Source: Cycas panzhihuaensis (lineage: Eukaryota; Cycadophyta). From it: a stretch of DNA of 64,000 bases. A program made the translations under genes and the position numbers. The notes beneath the pieces were generated by a model. The model did no database searches. It worked only from the letters and a program-made list of their open reading frames with translations, and had not been told where the DNA came from. The stretch spans positions 133,741,741 through 133,805,740 of the forward strand of contig CM041465.1 in the NCBI GenBank assembly GCA_023213395.1, read 5' to 3'. Shown one piece after another: positions 46,985-56,330 of this stretch. Position 1 is the stretch's first letter; each line of letters starts with the position of its first letter.

Positions 46985-48040
46985 CTCCAATAGCAAAAAC
47001 TTAAACAAAGAATTTCTAAATTGACCAATAACTTGTCTAACTTCAAAACAGAGGTCAATGATAGACTCAACATCATGCCTACTAAATCTGACCTAGATGA
47101 CATTAAGCGAGAGATTCTCGGCTATCTTTAGTAGTTACTGCCATCTCAACTCCAAAGCACAGGAACTTCCAACTCAGCAGGCAACCAACCTCCTACTTCT
47201 CAAGGAAACATCGCACCTATAGGAGATTCTCCACCAAGACAACCCTTTTTCCACCACAAAATCAACATTCCTACCTTTGATCTAGATGTGAATAGAGAGT
47301 GCACTCGAAGGTGGATTAATAAGTTAGAATCCTACTTCACTCTTCACCCGATGTCAGAAGAGGACTAACTCTTATACACTTCCATTCAATTAGATGGTCG
47401 AGCTTACCATTGGTTTAACTAGTGGAAGTGAGAATATCCCTCTCACCAAACATGGTCCTATTTTAATAGTTATTTCTTTGAACAATATGAAGATGCATGG
47501 AGTCAATCTTTCTTCACACAACTCACTTAGCTTAAGCAGACCTCAATTATAGAGGCTTACACAGATGAATTTCAAGCTTTATATAATCACGTGCCACAAA
47601 GCCAAAACTTGGACAAACAAACCGTGATTGACATTTATGTGGTGGGACTCCAAGACCGTATTCAAATGAGATTAAAGACAATGGCAATCTACTCCCTTAA
47701 GGAAGCTTTCAAGTGGGCCCGTGTAGTAGAAGCTAAGTTTGTAGAAGACAAACCCTCAACTATTTGACAGGATAACTCTTGGTCCTCACGCACTCGACAA
47801 TCAGACTTCTAGTGACCTTGACCTTGATTTGATGATGCCGCTCATCCATAAACTGACTTCACACATCCTCGGCCACGATAGGATGATTCCACCTACCCAT
47901 CTACTGATCGCCAAAATGATGACACATCCACAAAAGAGTTCAAATTTTGCAAGACGAAGCACAACATCGACTAGAGGCTGGCCTTTGTATGCAGCGTGTA
48001 GAAAAGTAGACTTTCGAACATGGTCATTTTTGCAAAGCGA
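46985..48040 (+). pseudogene. gag: Gypsy E gag relic
   Basis: An N-terminal Lys/Asn-rich helix (LTNNLSNFKTEVNDRLN...) precedes INIPTFDLDVNRECTRRWI (about 47260), where the usual motif is F.G.DP..W. LESYFTLHPMSEED, LDGRAYHWFN near 47390 and the capsid-like end (IDIYVVGLQDRIQMRLK, about 47630) follow. A zinc-knuckle region at 47935-48030 is CKTKHN...C..H with disrupted spacing. Stops are mostly TAG or TGA at Trp or Gln positions. Confidence 0.82.
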
Positions 48041-50060
48041 GGTGTATGGTTTTCTCCATTAATCCATCCCTCTCCCTTGATGATCCCTCTAACTTTGACT
48101 CTGACCATAAGGCCGATGATAAAACCCATGATGAACCTATACTAGACCCCTACCCTAAAGTATCTATATCTACCGTTACCACCTCCTCCTTCCCTGAACC
48201 CCTAAGAGTTAGAGGCATCCTCCATAAGACTCCAATATTTATCTTGAACGACGGTGGTGCGTCACTTAACTTCATTGATATTTCAATAGCCCGACAACTC
48301 AACCTATATATTGTCCCAAAAGCTGACTTCACATGTTCTCTACCAGGGTACCAAAAACTCCATTGTGCAGGTGTTATTCAAAACCTCCAAGTCTAAATTA
48401 GCTCATACCTTTTGGTGTCAGATTTCTATGGCTTGTCAATAGGAGGATCCGATGCTATCTTGGGGATTCAATGGTTGTAAACACTAGGAACCTATAGTAC
48501 GAACAAATTGCCTACAAATCCATTCATTGCCTTCAAAGACCACATGGGTCACAATTACAAAATTTACAGAATATAATCCCCCCCTAGCCAAGTGGTCTCT
48601 CTTGGACGTATGAAACAGAATCTTCAATCTCACCTAGGGTATATAGCCTGTCTCAATAATATTCAGATCACACCATAAATTCATCCATGCATCTAAGATG
48701 TCATTACCTAATATGAACAAGTATTTGCCTCTCTACCTGCCACTACCCTTCCTGACAGTGGTTTCTATCATATAATTGACCTCCAATCTAACCATGACCC
48801 TATCAGCCTTCAACCTTACCATAACTAATACTTCGAAAAGAATGAAATTGAGAAACTCACAAGCGAGCTCCTCAACATGGGCATAATCCAACCAAGTAAA
48901 AACCCTTATGCAGCCCCAATTGTCTTAGTTAGGAAGAAGGATGGATCCTTTTACCTTTGCATTGACTATAGGGAATTAAATAAGATTATCATTAAAAATA
49001 AGTTTCCCACCCCTCGCATAGATGACATGCTAGATGAAATCCATAGCGCAACCATTTTTTCTAAGTTAGACCTTCAATCTGGGTACTACCAAATCCCAAT
49101 TACCCCACAAGATTGCCATAAGATAACATTTTACACACATCATGGTCATTTTGAATTTTGTGCAATGCCCTTTGGCCTTTGCAATACCCTGACAACCTTC
49201 CAAGCTCTCATGAATAAAATCTTTGGTCCCTACCTCTGAAAGTTTGTCATAGTTTTCTTCAATAACATTCTTATTTATAGTGCCTAACTAGATCACCATA
49301 TCCAACACCTAGAAATTATTCTCCAAATATTACAAAACCATCAACTCTATACAAAACTGTCTAAGTGTGAGTTTGGACTATCCAAACTCAATTATTTAGG
49401 TCACATCATATCATCAGAAGGGGTATGCATAGACCCTGATAAAATATCCGTCATCACAATGTGGTCAACACCTACCACGCTTACCCAACTATGAGTATTC
49501 CTGGGGCTCACTGGTTTTTATTGACGCTTTATGCACAATTATGCTACTCTTTCTGCCCCATTAACCAACCTCCTTCACAAAGAGGCTTTCCACTAGTCTC
49601 CAGAAGTGGATGCTGTCTTTTCTCACCTCAAGGTCGTAATGAACTCCACTCCAGTCCTCATCACTCCTGATTTTAACCAACCCTCCAACTTGAATGCAAT
49701 GCTTTAGGGTTTGGTTTAGGCACAATCCTAATGCAAGACTATCATCCTATTACATTTGAAAGTCAAAAATTAAAGATCATGAGCTTCGTCTATCTATACA
49801 TCGGAAAGAGATGAAGGCTATTCTTCACACTATCGATAAATAACAGCAATATCTCTTAGGCTCTAAGTTCACTATTCTCACGGATCATCGTAGCCTCCAT
49901 AATTTATTAAGTCAGCCAGTCTTGTCTGAAGAATAAGCTAAGTGGGTCCACTGATTACAAATCTTTGACTTCTTAATAGCATATAAAAAAGGTAAAGTAA
50001 TACAGTGTCAGATGCCCTTTCACGTCTTCATCCTGATGATAATGTTCCTAACCGAAGCCT
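48041..50060 (+). pseudogene. pol: Gypsy E protease, reverse transcriptase and RNase H relic
   Basis: Protease: IFILNDGGASLNFIDISIA at 48237-48290, where D-S/T-G has become D-G-G. RT: AAPIVLVRKKDGSFYLCIDY, RIDDMLDEIHSATIFSKLDL, FCAMPFGLCN and FFNNILIYS near 49255, where the catalytic Asp pair has become Asn-Asn. RNase H: APLTNLLHKEAFH near 49560, HLKVVMNSTPVLITPDF, and a terminal VSDALSRLHPDD at 50004-50040. Several frameshifts occur between 49450 and 49990. Confidence 0.87.
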
Positions 50061-50399
50061 CCATGCCATCAACAATCCCCAACCACTTTGGCTTGATGAA
50101 CTATGTGTTGAAAACCAAATCCAGCCAAACTATCCTAATTGGAGAAAAACATCCTCACCCATAAAGATTGGTCAACCTTTAACAATCACCTCCTCGACCA
50201 CAATCGTATCTTTGTCCATCCCTCCTCCTCATTCATCCCTAAAATCCTACCAGAATACCACTAGTCCCCCCTCGATAGCCACTCTGGATTTGATAAGACT
50301 TATCGACATATTCATATAAATTTATTTTGGCCCCATATGAAGACCACCATATTCACCTTCATATTAGAATATGACACCCGTCAGAAAAATAAAGTAAAG

Positions 50400-51515
50400 A
50401 CCAAACCTCTCCCTAGCCTTCTCTAACCATTAAATATTCCTTAAGGCTAGTGGCAAGATATTGCCATGGACTTCATCACAAGCCTACCTCCATCTGTCGA
50501 GTTTGACTCCATTTGGGTAGTCATTGATCCATTAACCAAGTACTCACACTTTCTCCCAGTGCACACCTCATATTCATCCTCCCATCTTATTGACTTATAT
50601 GTCGAATTTATATTTCACCTCTATGGCTTCCCATCATCTATCATTTGTGATCGAGACCCTAAGTGTACTAGCTCCTTTTGGCAAGAACTCTTTAAGGCTG
50701 TTGGAACCTCATTTAATATGAGTTCTGCCTACCACCCACAAATAGATGGCCAATATGAGGTTTTAAACAAAACTTTAGAAACTTATCTACATTGCTTTAC
50801 CTCAAAATACCAAGCTAAGTGGAACTCATGGCTTGCCTTGGCCGAGTATTGGTATAACTCTTCCCATGATTCTGCCATTGGTATGTCCCCCTTCTTGGCT
50901 CTTTATGGCTACCATCCACCTTCCTACCATACCCTAGCCACAAACTTTTAAATAGCTTCTATGTAACAAAAGCTTCAAAAAATGGATCAAATCTTGCATG
51001 CCCTTTGACAAAATTTAGCCACCGCCTGAAATCGATGAAGCAACTCGTAGACTGCCACTGATCCAATCGGTCTTTTGATATTGGAGATCTAGTATACCTT
51101 CACCTCTAACCTTACAAGCAATAATCCCTTAAGTCACATCAAGGGCATAAACTAAGCCCTCGCTACTATGGCCCTTATAAGATCTTGCACAAAATTGGTG
51201 AAGTTGCTTACACCCTTGAACTCCCCCCAAATACTAATATCCATAATGTTTTCCATGTGTCTTGCTTAAAAAAATACCTTAGAGCTAAAGTTACACCCCA
51301 CACAACCATACCCATTCTCTATGAAAAGCAAACTCTTACAATTCCTCCTAATAAAATCCTTGCCAATCACCAGCACTGCCTCTAGAATCATACTATTTCT
51401 GAACACTTGGTATAGTGGGTCAGCTGCGATGTAGATGAAGCTACTTGGGAATCCAACAAGTTCATCCAACAACATCCTCATCTCAAATGCTACGAGGACT
51501 TAGCATTTCAGAGGG
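50400..51515 (+). pseudogene. pol: Gypsy E integrase and chromodomain relic
   Basis: The open frame 50466-50951 is a nearly intact integrase core: MDFITSLPPS with the first Asp, VVIDPLTKYSHFLPVHTSYS, IICDRDPKCTSSFW with the second Asp, MSSAYHPQIDGQYEVLNKTL with the Glu, and YNSSHDSAIGMSPFLALYGY. The C-terminal [23 protein letters not shown] (51190-51260) leads into a chromodomain at 51355-51480 with TISEHLV, stop, WVS and EATWE aromatic-cage-like words. These identify E as a chromovirus. Separate frames require at least four shifts. Confidence 0.88.
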
Positions 51516-51522
51516 GGGGGTC

Positions 51523-51869
51523 TGTAACATAACCCCACCTTTCCTTAGCATTAGCGAGCGAGAGCCATCGACAAGTTAAGGATTAAGGTATTTATTAAGA
51601 TGTATGTATGGACCACTAAGTCATCCAATAAAATGTAAGGCTACTAGGGCCACCAATAGAATCATAAGGATGAAGACCCTTACTTATGTATTTAAAAGGT
51701 TAAATCACTTGTAATGTTATTGAGTATGGTATCTTGAAAGAGAAAGTACTTTGGTACTCATTTTGGTGATTTACTATCTGTGATCTGCTTGCACACTTGC
51801 ATTATTTTGGCTTCATTTTCTACTAATTTTCATACCTATAAGTCTAGATTTCTAAGAAGGAACAATCCA
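51523..51869 (+). repeat. 3' LTR of gypsy E
   Basis: TGTAACATAACC to CAATCCA, directly after the G-rich polypurine tract; slightly longer than the 5' copy because of an added TGGCTTCAT-type segment near 51808. Confidence 0.9.
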
Positions 51870-51874
51870 AGTAG

Positions 51875-54800
51875 ATTTAGGAGCAAGGTAGGTCCCTCGC
51901 CCTAGACTTAGAGAAAAGGAGACTTCTTTCTGATCTAGAGGGAGTGTTGACAAAGGAGGAAATTTTTTGGAAGCATAAGTCTAGAGCCCTATGGCTTGCA
52001 GAGGGGGACAAAAATACCAAATTCTTCCACATGACTATAGTAGAAGACAAAGGCAGTAATCACATTAAATCTTTAATAAATAAGCATGGGGAGGAGATCT
52101 CAAACTAGAAGAACATTAAAGATATAGCAGTGGAGTACTTTATGGAGCTATTTAAGGAACCGATTTACATTGACGAGACAATTAGAAAGGAGACCCTTGC
52201 TCTAATCCCAAACAAGGTGGATGAAGTAATGAATAGAATCTTGGAAGCCTCCTTATCTCAAGATGAGGTGAGGAAAGATGTATTTAGTATGAAAAGAGAA
52301 AAAGCCCCTAGGCCTGATGGCTTCCCCTTGGGCTTCTATCAGGAATATTGGGACATCATAAGGAAGACCTATGGGAATTCGTCAAGGGATTCTTTGAGAA
52401 TAACAAGATCCATGGTGAATGGTAGGCTATGTTTCTGATCTTAATTCCAAAGAAAGATGATGCTAAGAGAATGGAAGACTTCAGACCAATTAGTCTATGT
52501 AATATTAAATATAAAATTTTAGCCAAAATTTTGGCAAACAGGCTGAAAGAATTTCTCCCTTTGATCATAGGCCCGAACCAGGATGGGTTTGTGAAGGGTA
52601 GACAAATTTTAAATGGTATAATTGTGGTCCATGAAATAATTCATTCAACCCACCAGAAGAAGGATCCTAGGTGGATTATTAAGATTGATTTATTTAAGGC
52701 CTATGATAGGGTCTCATGGGGATGTTTGCTGGAATGCATAATGGCATTTGGTTTTGGGAACCGTAGGAGAACCTGGATCAAAAGCTGCATATCTATGCCC
52801 AGATTCTTAGTGATTATAAATGGAACTTCTTCTTCCTTCTTCTCAAGCTATAAAGGCTTAAGAGAAGGGGACCCTCTAGCCTCTTATTTATTTATTATCT
52901 TGGCAGAGCTCATTGAAAGAACTATGGAGGCTGCTAGGATATCTAGGGAGATTATGGGTCTTGCACCCACGTCAGGGATTGATAATATTATTCACCACCA
53001 CTTCATGGATGATAATATCCTACTGGGAAAGGCAACAATCAAGGAAGCCAAAGCTATAAAATCTCAGCTGAAAAGATTTGAGATAGCAATGAACTAGAAA
53101 GTAAACCTAGATAAGAGAAATATCTTTTTTCTAAACACCATGGAAAGGACTAAAAGGGTGATCAGTAGGATTCTCGAAATGCCTATAAGGACACTTCCTA
53201 CTTTGTATCTGGGCATGCCCCTATTTACTGGTAGAATGGTGAAGGATCTTTGGAACCTGGTTATTAGTAGGGTCCAAAGGAAGTTAGCTAGTTAGAAATG
53301 AGCCTTACTGAGTCAGGCAAGGAAACTCCAACTACTAGTCTCCTTCCTTTAGAGCATTCCCACATACATGATTTCCTTGTTTAGGTGTCCTGTGAAGGTT
53401 AGAATCACCCTTGAGTCTATTCAAAAAAGATTCCTATGGTCTGGGGTTGAGGGAAGGGACAGAATCCATTTTGTGTCTTGGGAGAAAGTGTGTCTTCCCA
53501 AATAGGCAGGAGGTCTAAACGTTAAGGACATAGCTAACTTCAACAGAGCTTTTGTTGCCAAATTGGGTTGGAGCTTAATTGTTAAAGAGGAGAGGCTCTG
53601 GTGCAAGATTGTTGCTTGTAAATATCTTAGTAGGGACAATTAATATTTGAAGCATAATATCCTAGGTATCCAAGGCTCTACCATATGGAGGAGTTTAGAG
53701 TATGTAAGAAAAATATTAATGAAGGGGACTGAGTGGAGCCTTAGGGATGGAAATCTTATAGATTTCTAGGAGGACATCTAGCACGAATATAAGCAATTGA
53801 ATAAGAGGCAGGCCCTTACCTCTTTGTAGCCTATCTGTGAAAGCCTCTATGGCAAAAAGGTAAAAGATTATTAGGAGGTCCAAGAGGGTGAGAGGAAATG
53901 GAAAAATTTTGGAGAGCCCCCCTTCGATTCGGCAGTTGAGCAACATATCAATGTTATTAGGAAGGAGCTAAATAGTATATACATTCCTAAATTTCCTAAA
54001 GAAGATGTTTTGGTTTGGCATGGGTCCCCCTCCAGGGCCTATACAATTAAGTCTAGGTACTTCTTCTTAATGGCTAAGAAAGGTATCACTAAATATAAGC
54101 TTTTAGGTGGACTGTGGAAATTGGGGTTATTACCCAAGATAGTTGTATTTTAGTGGCTTTGCCTAAAAAACAAGATCCTTACAATGGACAATCTAAGGAA
54201 GAGGGGCTATCTACTAGTTAGCAGGTGTAATCTTTGCTTTCAGGATGAGAAGACCTTGAAACATATCTTCCTACACTACACCTACACTAGGGAGGTGTGG
54301 GCTAAGCTATGGGGTTCCTTTGAGGTGTCATGGGCCAATCCCGAAATGATTAAGGATCTAGCAATAGTTTGGGAGAGCCCTTTTAAATATAGAACTCTTC
54401 ATTCTTTGTGGCTTTCTTCCCTCCCCATGCTTTTGTGGAACATATAGAAAGAAAGAAATAGGTGTATCTTTCAGGATAAAAGAATGAATGAGTCTAAATT
54501 ATTTGGGATCATTATGGTAGCTTTGAAAGAGATGATCAAGGAGAAGGAAGAATTCTTTATCTCCTCAGAGGATAAGAAGATTCTTGCAAAGTGGGGCATT
54601 GAAAACACCAAGCTTAAACCAAAGGAGGTTAGGCCTGGTGGTTAGATCATGCCTCCATACGATTGGGTCAAGATAAATTTTGACAGTGCATCAAAAGGTA
54701 ATCCTGAAGAGGCGAGGGGAGGAGGGGTCTGTAAAGATGGTTATGGAAAGGCCATATGGGCCTTTGCTAATTATTATAATAACCAGACTAATCATAACAC

Positions 54801-55060
54801 AGAACTCTAGGCTTTGTGCAGAGCTGTGGAATTGGTTAGTAGAGATGGAAGGCCGAGAGTTATAGTGGAGGGGGACTCTCTGAATATGATTAACTTTATA
54901 AAGATGGGAATGGGGTTGCTGACTATCTTACAAATTGGGGAGTTTAGTTTAGAAGAAACAAGATATAGAAGAATGACTTACCTAAAGAAATAGTGGATTT
55001 AGTTAGAAAGGGCCTGGGGGATCCTAGTATAGCTTATGATAGGATACAAGGTTAGCTAGG
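51875..55060 (+). pseudogene. ORF2: LINE ORF2, reverse transcriptase to RNase H
   Basis: Resumes after the E insertion. ALWLAEGDKNTKFFH (51990-52030) is the conserved pre-RT motif. RT: AMFLILIPKKDDAKRMEDF, PISLCNIKYKILAKILANRL, GPNQDGFVKGRQI, IKIDLFKAYDRVSW (first Asp), GLREGDPLASYLF and HHFMDDNILLGKA (52999-53037), where YADD is FMDD with the Asp pair kept. The zf-RVT-like block C-x2-C...H..H is at 54223-54290 (RCNLCFQDEKTLKHIFLHY). The C-terminal RNase H has VKINFDSASKGNPEEARGGG (54669-54728) and VEGDSLNMINF (54865-54897). Stops are few in the RT itself (222 open residues). Confidence 0.9.
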
Positions 55061-55172
55061 TCATGGGCTTGTCATGACTATTCTCTATTACTGAATGGGC
55101 AGACTTTGTATAGAGGTTGGGGTCCCCTTTTAATCCCCTCATTTATTTAAACCATATATATATATATAAAAG
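55061..55172 (+). other. 3' end of the LINE with TA tail
   Basis: A short 3' untranslated part ending in ACCATATATATATATATAAA at 55150-55170. TA-rich rather than poly-A tails occur in plant L1 elements. The right target duplication follows at 55173. Confidence 0.75.
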
Positions 55173-55277
55173 TAAGAGCTCTTTCAGGATGAATTGGATA
55201 GGTGGATATTCTTTTCTTGTGGCAGTGGAAAATAAAGATGTTATAAATGAGAAGGAGACTGCCTTAATAAATGAACG
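55173..55277 (-). pseudogene. Prostaglandin E synthase 2-like host gene fragment, 5' part
   Basis: Minus strand, in frame across the LINE target duplication: RSFIKAVSFSFITSLFSTA then TRKEYPPIQFILKELL, which joins YEICPFCNKVKAYLDYYDL at 34821-34949. In the plant family this is the segment just before the thioredoxin fold: a hydrophobic membrane-anchoring stretch followed by a charged E-x-P-x-x-F-x-P-K motif. An in-frame TAA at 55278 ends the recognisable part, so either an exon start or the capture boundary lies there. The right LINE duplication is 55173-55187. The fragment lies between the PBS of copia B (55451) and its gag, in sense orientation. Confidence 0.75.
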
Positions 55278-55450
55278 TTATGTAAATTATTTAGGGTGCT
55301 GATGAGCCCTTCCTATAGTCACTTATTTCTTCTGATCACCTTAGTTTGCTACGATTTGTAATCATTACATGACACTATTTGTCTTTCTTTTATAATTGTT
55401 AGTTTCTCCTCTTTATATGGTAAATAATTGCTTTAAATATTCTGAACCTA
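55278..55450 (-). other. Leader of copia B next to the PBS
   Basis: Non-coding, AT-rich, between the PBS and the host-gene fragment. It may be native copia leader or 5' sequence of the captured gene. Confidence 0.45.
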
Positions 55451-55461
55451 CTCAGATACCA
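55451..55461 (-). other. Primer-binding site of copia B
   Basis: Minus-strand TGGTATCTGAG, one mismatch to tRNA-Met complement TGGTATCAGAG, directly abutting the 5' LTR. Confidence 0.85.
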
Positions 55462-55822
55462 TGTTGGAGAAGGAGATCATTCAAGAAAAATAATGCACAA
55501 ATTACACAATAATATTACATAGCATGTGGATAGGTGGTAAACCCATTTAGTGGAAGAAAAACCACCTCAAAAATAAGAATTTATATATATTGTAATGCAT
55601 AATATATAGGATTTTCAAGATCTCATCCCTCTCTCTCTCTTCTCTATCTTCCTTAGAAGATTACGTTAGGTGGCTCTCATATTTTTAGCAAGAGTAATAA
55701 TACAAAGTTGTTGTAGTGGATAATGGTCCATTCAACAAACTTTTAATATAATAGTTAAATACATAAATAAACCCTCAAAATAACATTACAAATACATAAA
55801 TGTATAAACATTAATTCTACCA
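55462..55822 (-). repeat. 5' LTR of copia B
   Basis: Plus-strand TGTTGGAG to CTACCA; aligns with 15743-16101. Followed by TAAGG, the right copy of the target duplication. Confidence 0.9.
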
Positions 55823-55930
55823 TAAGGTATGTAAGAAAACATGGTTTATAGGCCTACAGTAAGGTGTCATAAATATGATCAAGTAAGACATCTAATTTAG
55901 AATGTTGATGCTATTTACTTCTTTCTATAG
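55823..55930 (+). pseudogene. gag: Copia relic H: gag, right part with zinc knuckle
   Basis: Continues the sequence cut at 15742. It reads NMVYRPTVRCHKYDQVRHLI, a CCHC knuckle in which the second Cys and the Gly have changed and the last Cys position reads Val after a stop. This fits the CxxCGxxGHxxxxC nucleocapsid motif of a copia gag and supports B having landed in an older copia gag. Confidence 0.5.
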
Positions 55931-56330
55931 ATTATCATGTACATGTTTTATCTTCTACTACCACTCCTAACTTAAATTTTGCTCTTATATAAAATCTTGG
56001 TTCATATTTATGCATTATTCTATTTTTAAAATTTAGTTCAATTATTATTTCTTTTACCATTGATTTAATTTCATCTCTTAGTGTTACAGTTGGTTTAAGT
56101 TTAAATATGATTTCTTCTATTAGTGATTTACTTCTATCTCATGATGTTACTCTTAGTTCAAAAATGCTAGGTCATGTATTCTTCATGGTACTCAAGATTG
56201 TTTTCATGATTTGGATGACTCTCATATTACAAACTTAAATTATTTTAATTATATAGATGATATAAATACAAGTATTTGTTTGAGTAATGTTTAATTACTT
56301 TATTGTAAAGTTATGTAAATGGTGTTGAGT
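55931..56330. other. Probable rest of relic H
   Basis: AT-rich, Ser/Ile/Leu-rich translations, no domain recognised. Similar words (SSISDLLLSHDVTL and SSLSVTVGLSLN) recur, so it may be a decayed low-complexity coding stretch. Confidence 0.3.

Larger units (their letters stand above)
37754..51869 (+). mobile_element. Gypsy chromovirus E, inserted in LINE ORF2
   Basis: 5' LTR 37754-38089, PBS 38092-38104, leader cut by copia C2 at 38382-46013, gag, protease, RT, RNase H, integrase, chromodomain, polypurine tract (AGAGGGGGGGG) and 3' LTR 51523-51869. Target duplication AGCAG (37749-37753) and AGTAG (51870-51874). The LINE reading frame stops at the first and resumes at the second. Without C2 it is about 6.5 kb. 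By eye the LTR pair differs at roughly one site in twelve. Confidence 0.92.
34950..55172 (+). mobile_element. Full-length L1-type plant LINE, interrupted by gypsy E
   Basis: LINE sequence is 34950-37753 and 51875-55172, together about 6.1 kb, the size of a full-length plant L1. It has a short 5' region, ORF1 with a DUF4283-like domain and zinc knuckle, ORF2 with AP-type endonuclease, RT, a zinc-binding region and RNase H, and a TA-rich 3' tail. It is bounded by a 15-bp target duplication. LINEs integrate by target-primed reverse transcription, which gives such variable duplications and a simple-sequence tail. It is interrupted in ORF2 between endonuclease and RT by E (37754-51869). Confidence 0.9.
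15743..55822 (-). mobile_element. Copia element B, 40 kb span, host of a multi-level insertion nest
   Basis: The two LTRs 15743-16101 (3') and 55462-55822 (5') are one family and lie in one orientation. The left one has a polypurine tract on its inner side and the right one a tRNA-Met PBS on its inner side, as a single minus-strand element requires. The outer flanks are TAAGG (15738-15742) and TAAGG (55823-55827), a perfect 5-bp target duplication. B's own sequence is 3' LTR, RNase H and RT (16140-17868), then integrase start, protease and gag (31440-33130), a long leader with a host-gene fragment, and the 5' LTR. The rest is later insertions: C1, D, the LINE, E and C2. About 1 kb covering most of the integrase is missing. 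That 31440-33130 belongs to B is inferred from order and strand. Confidence 0.82.
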
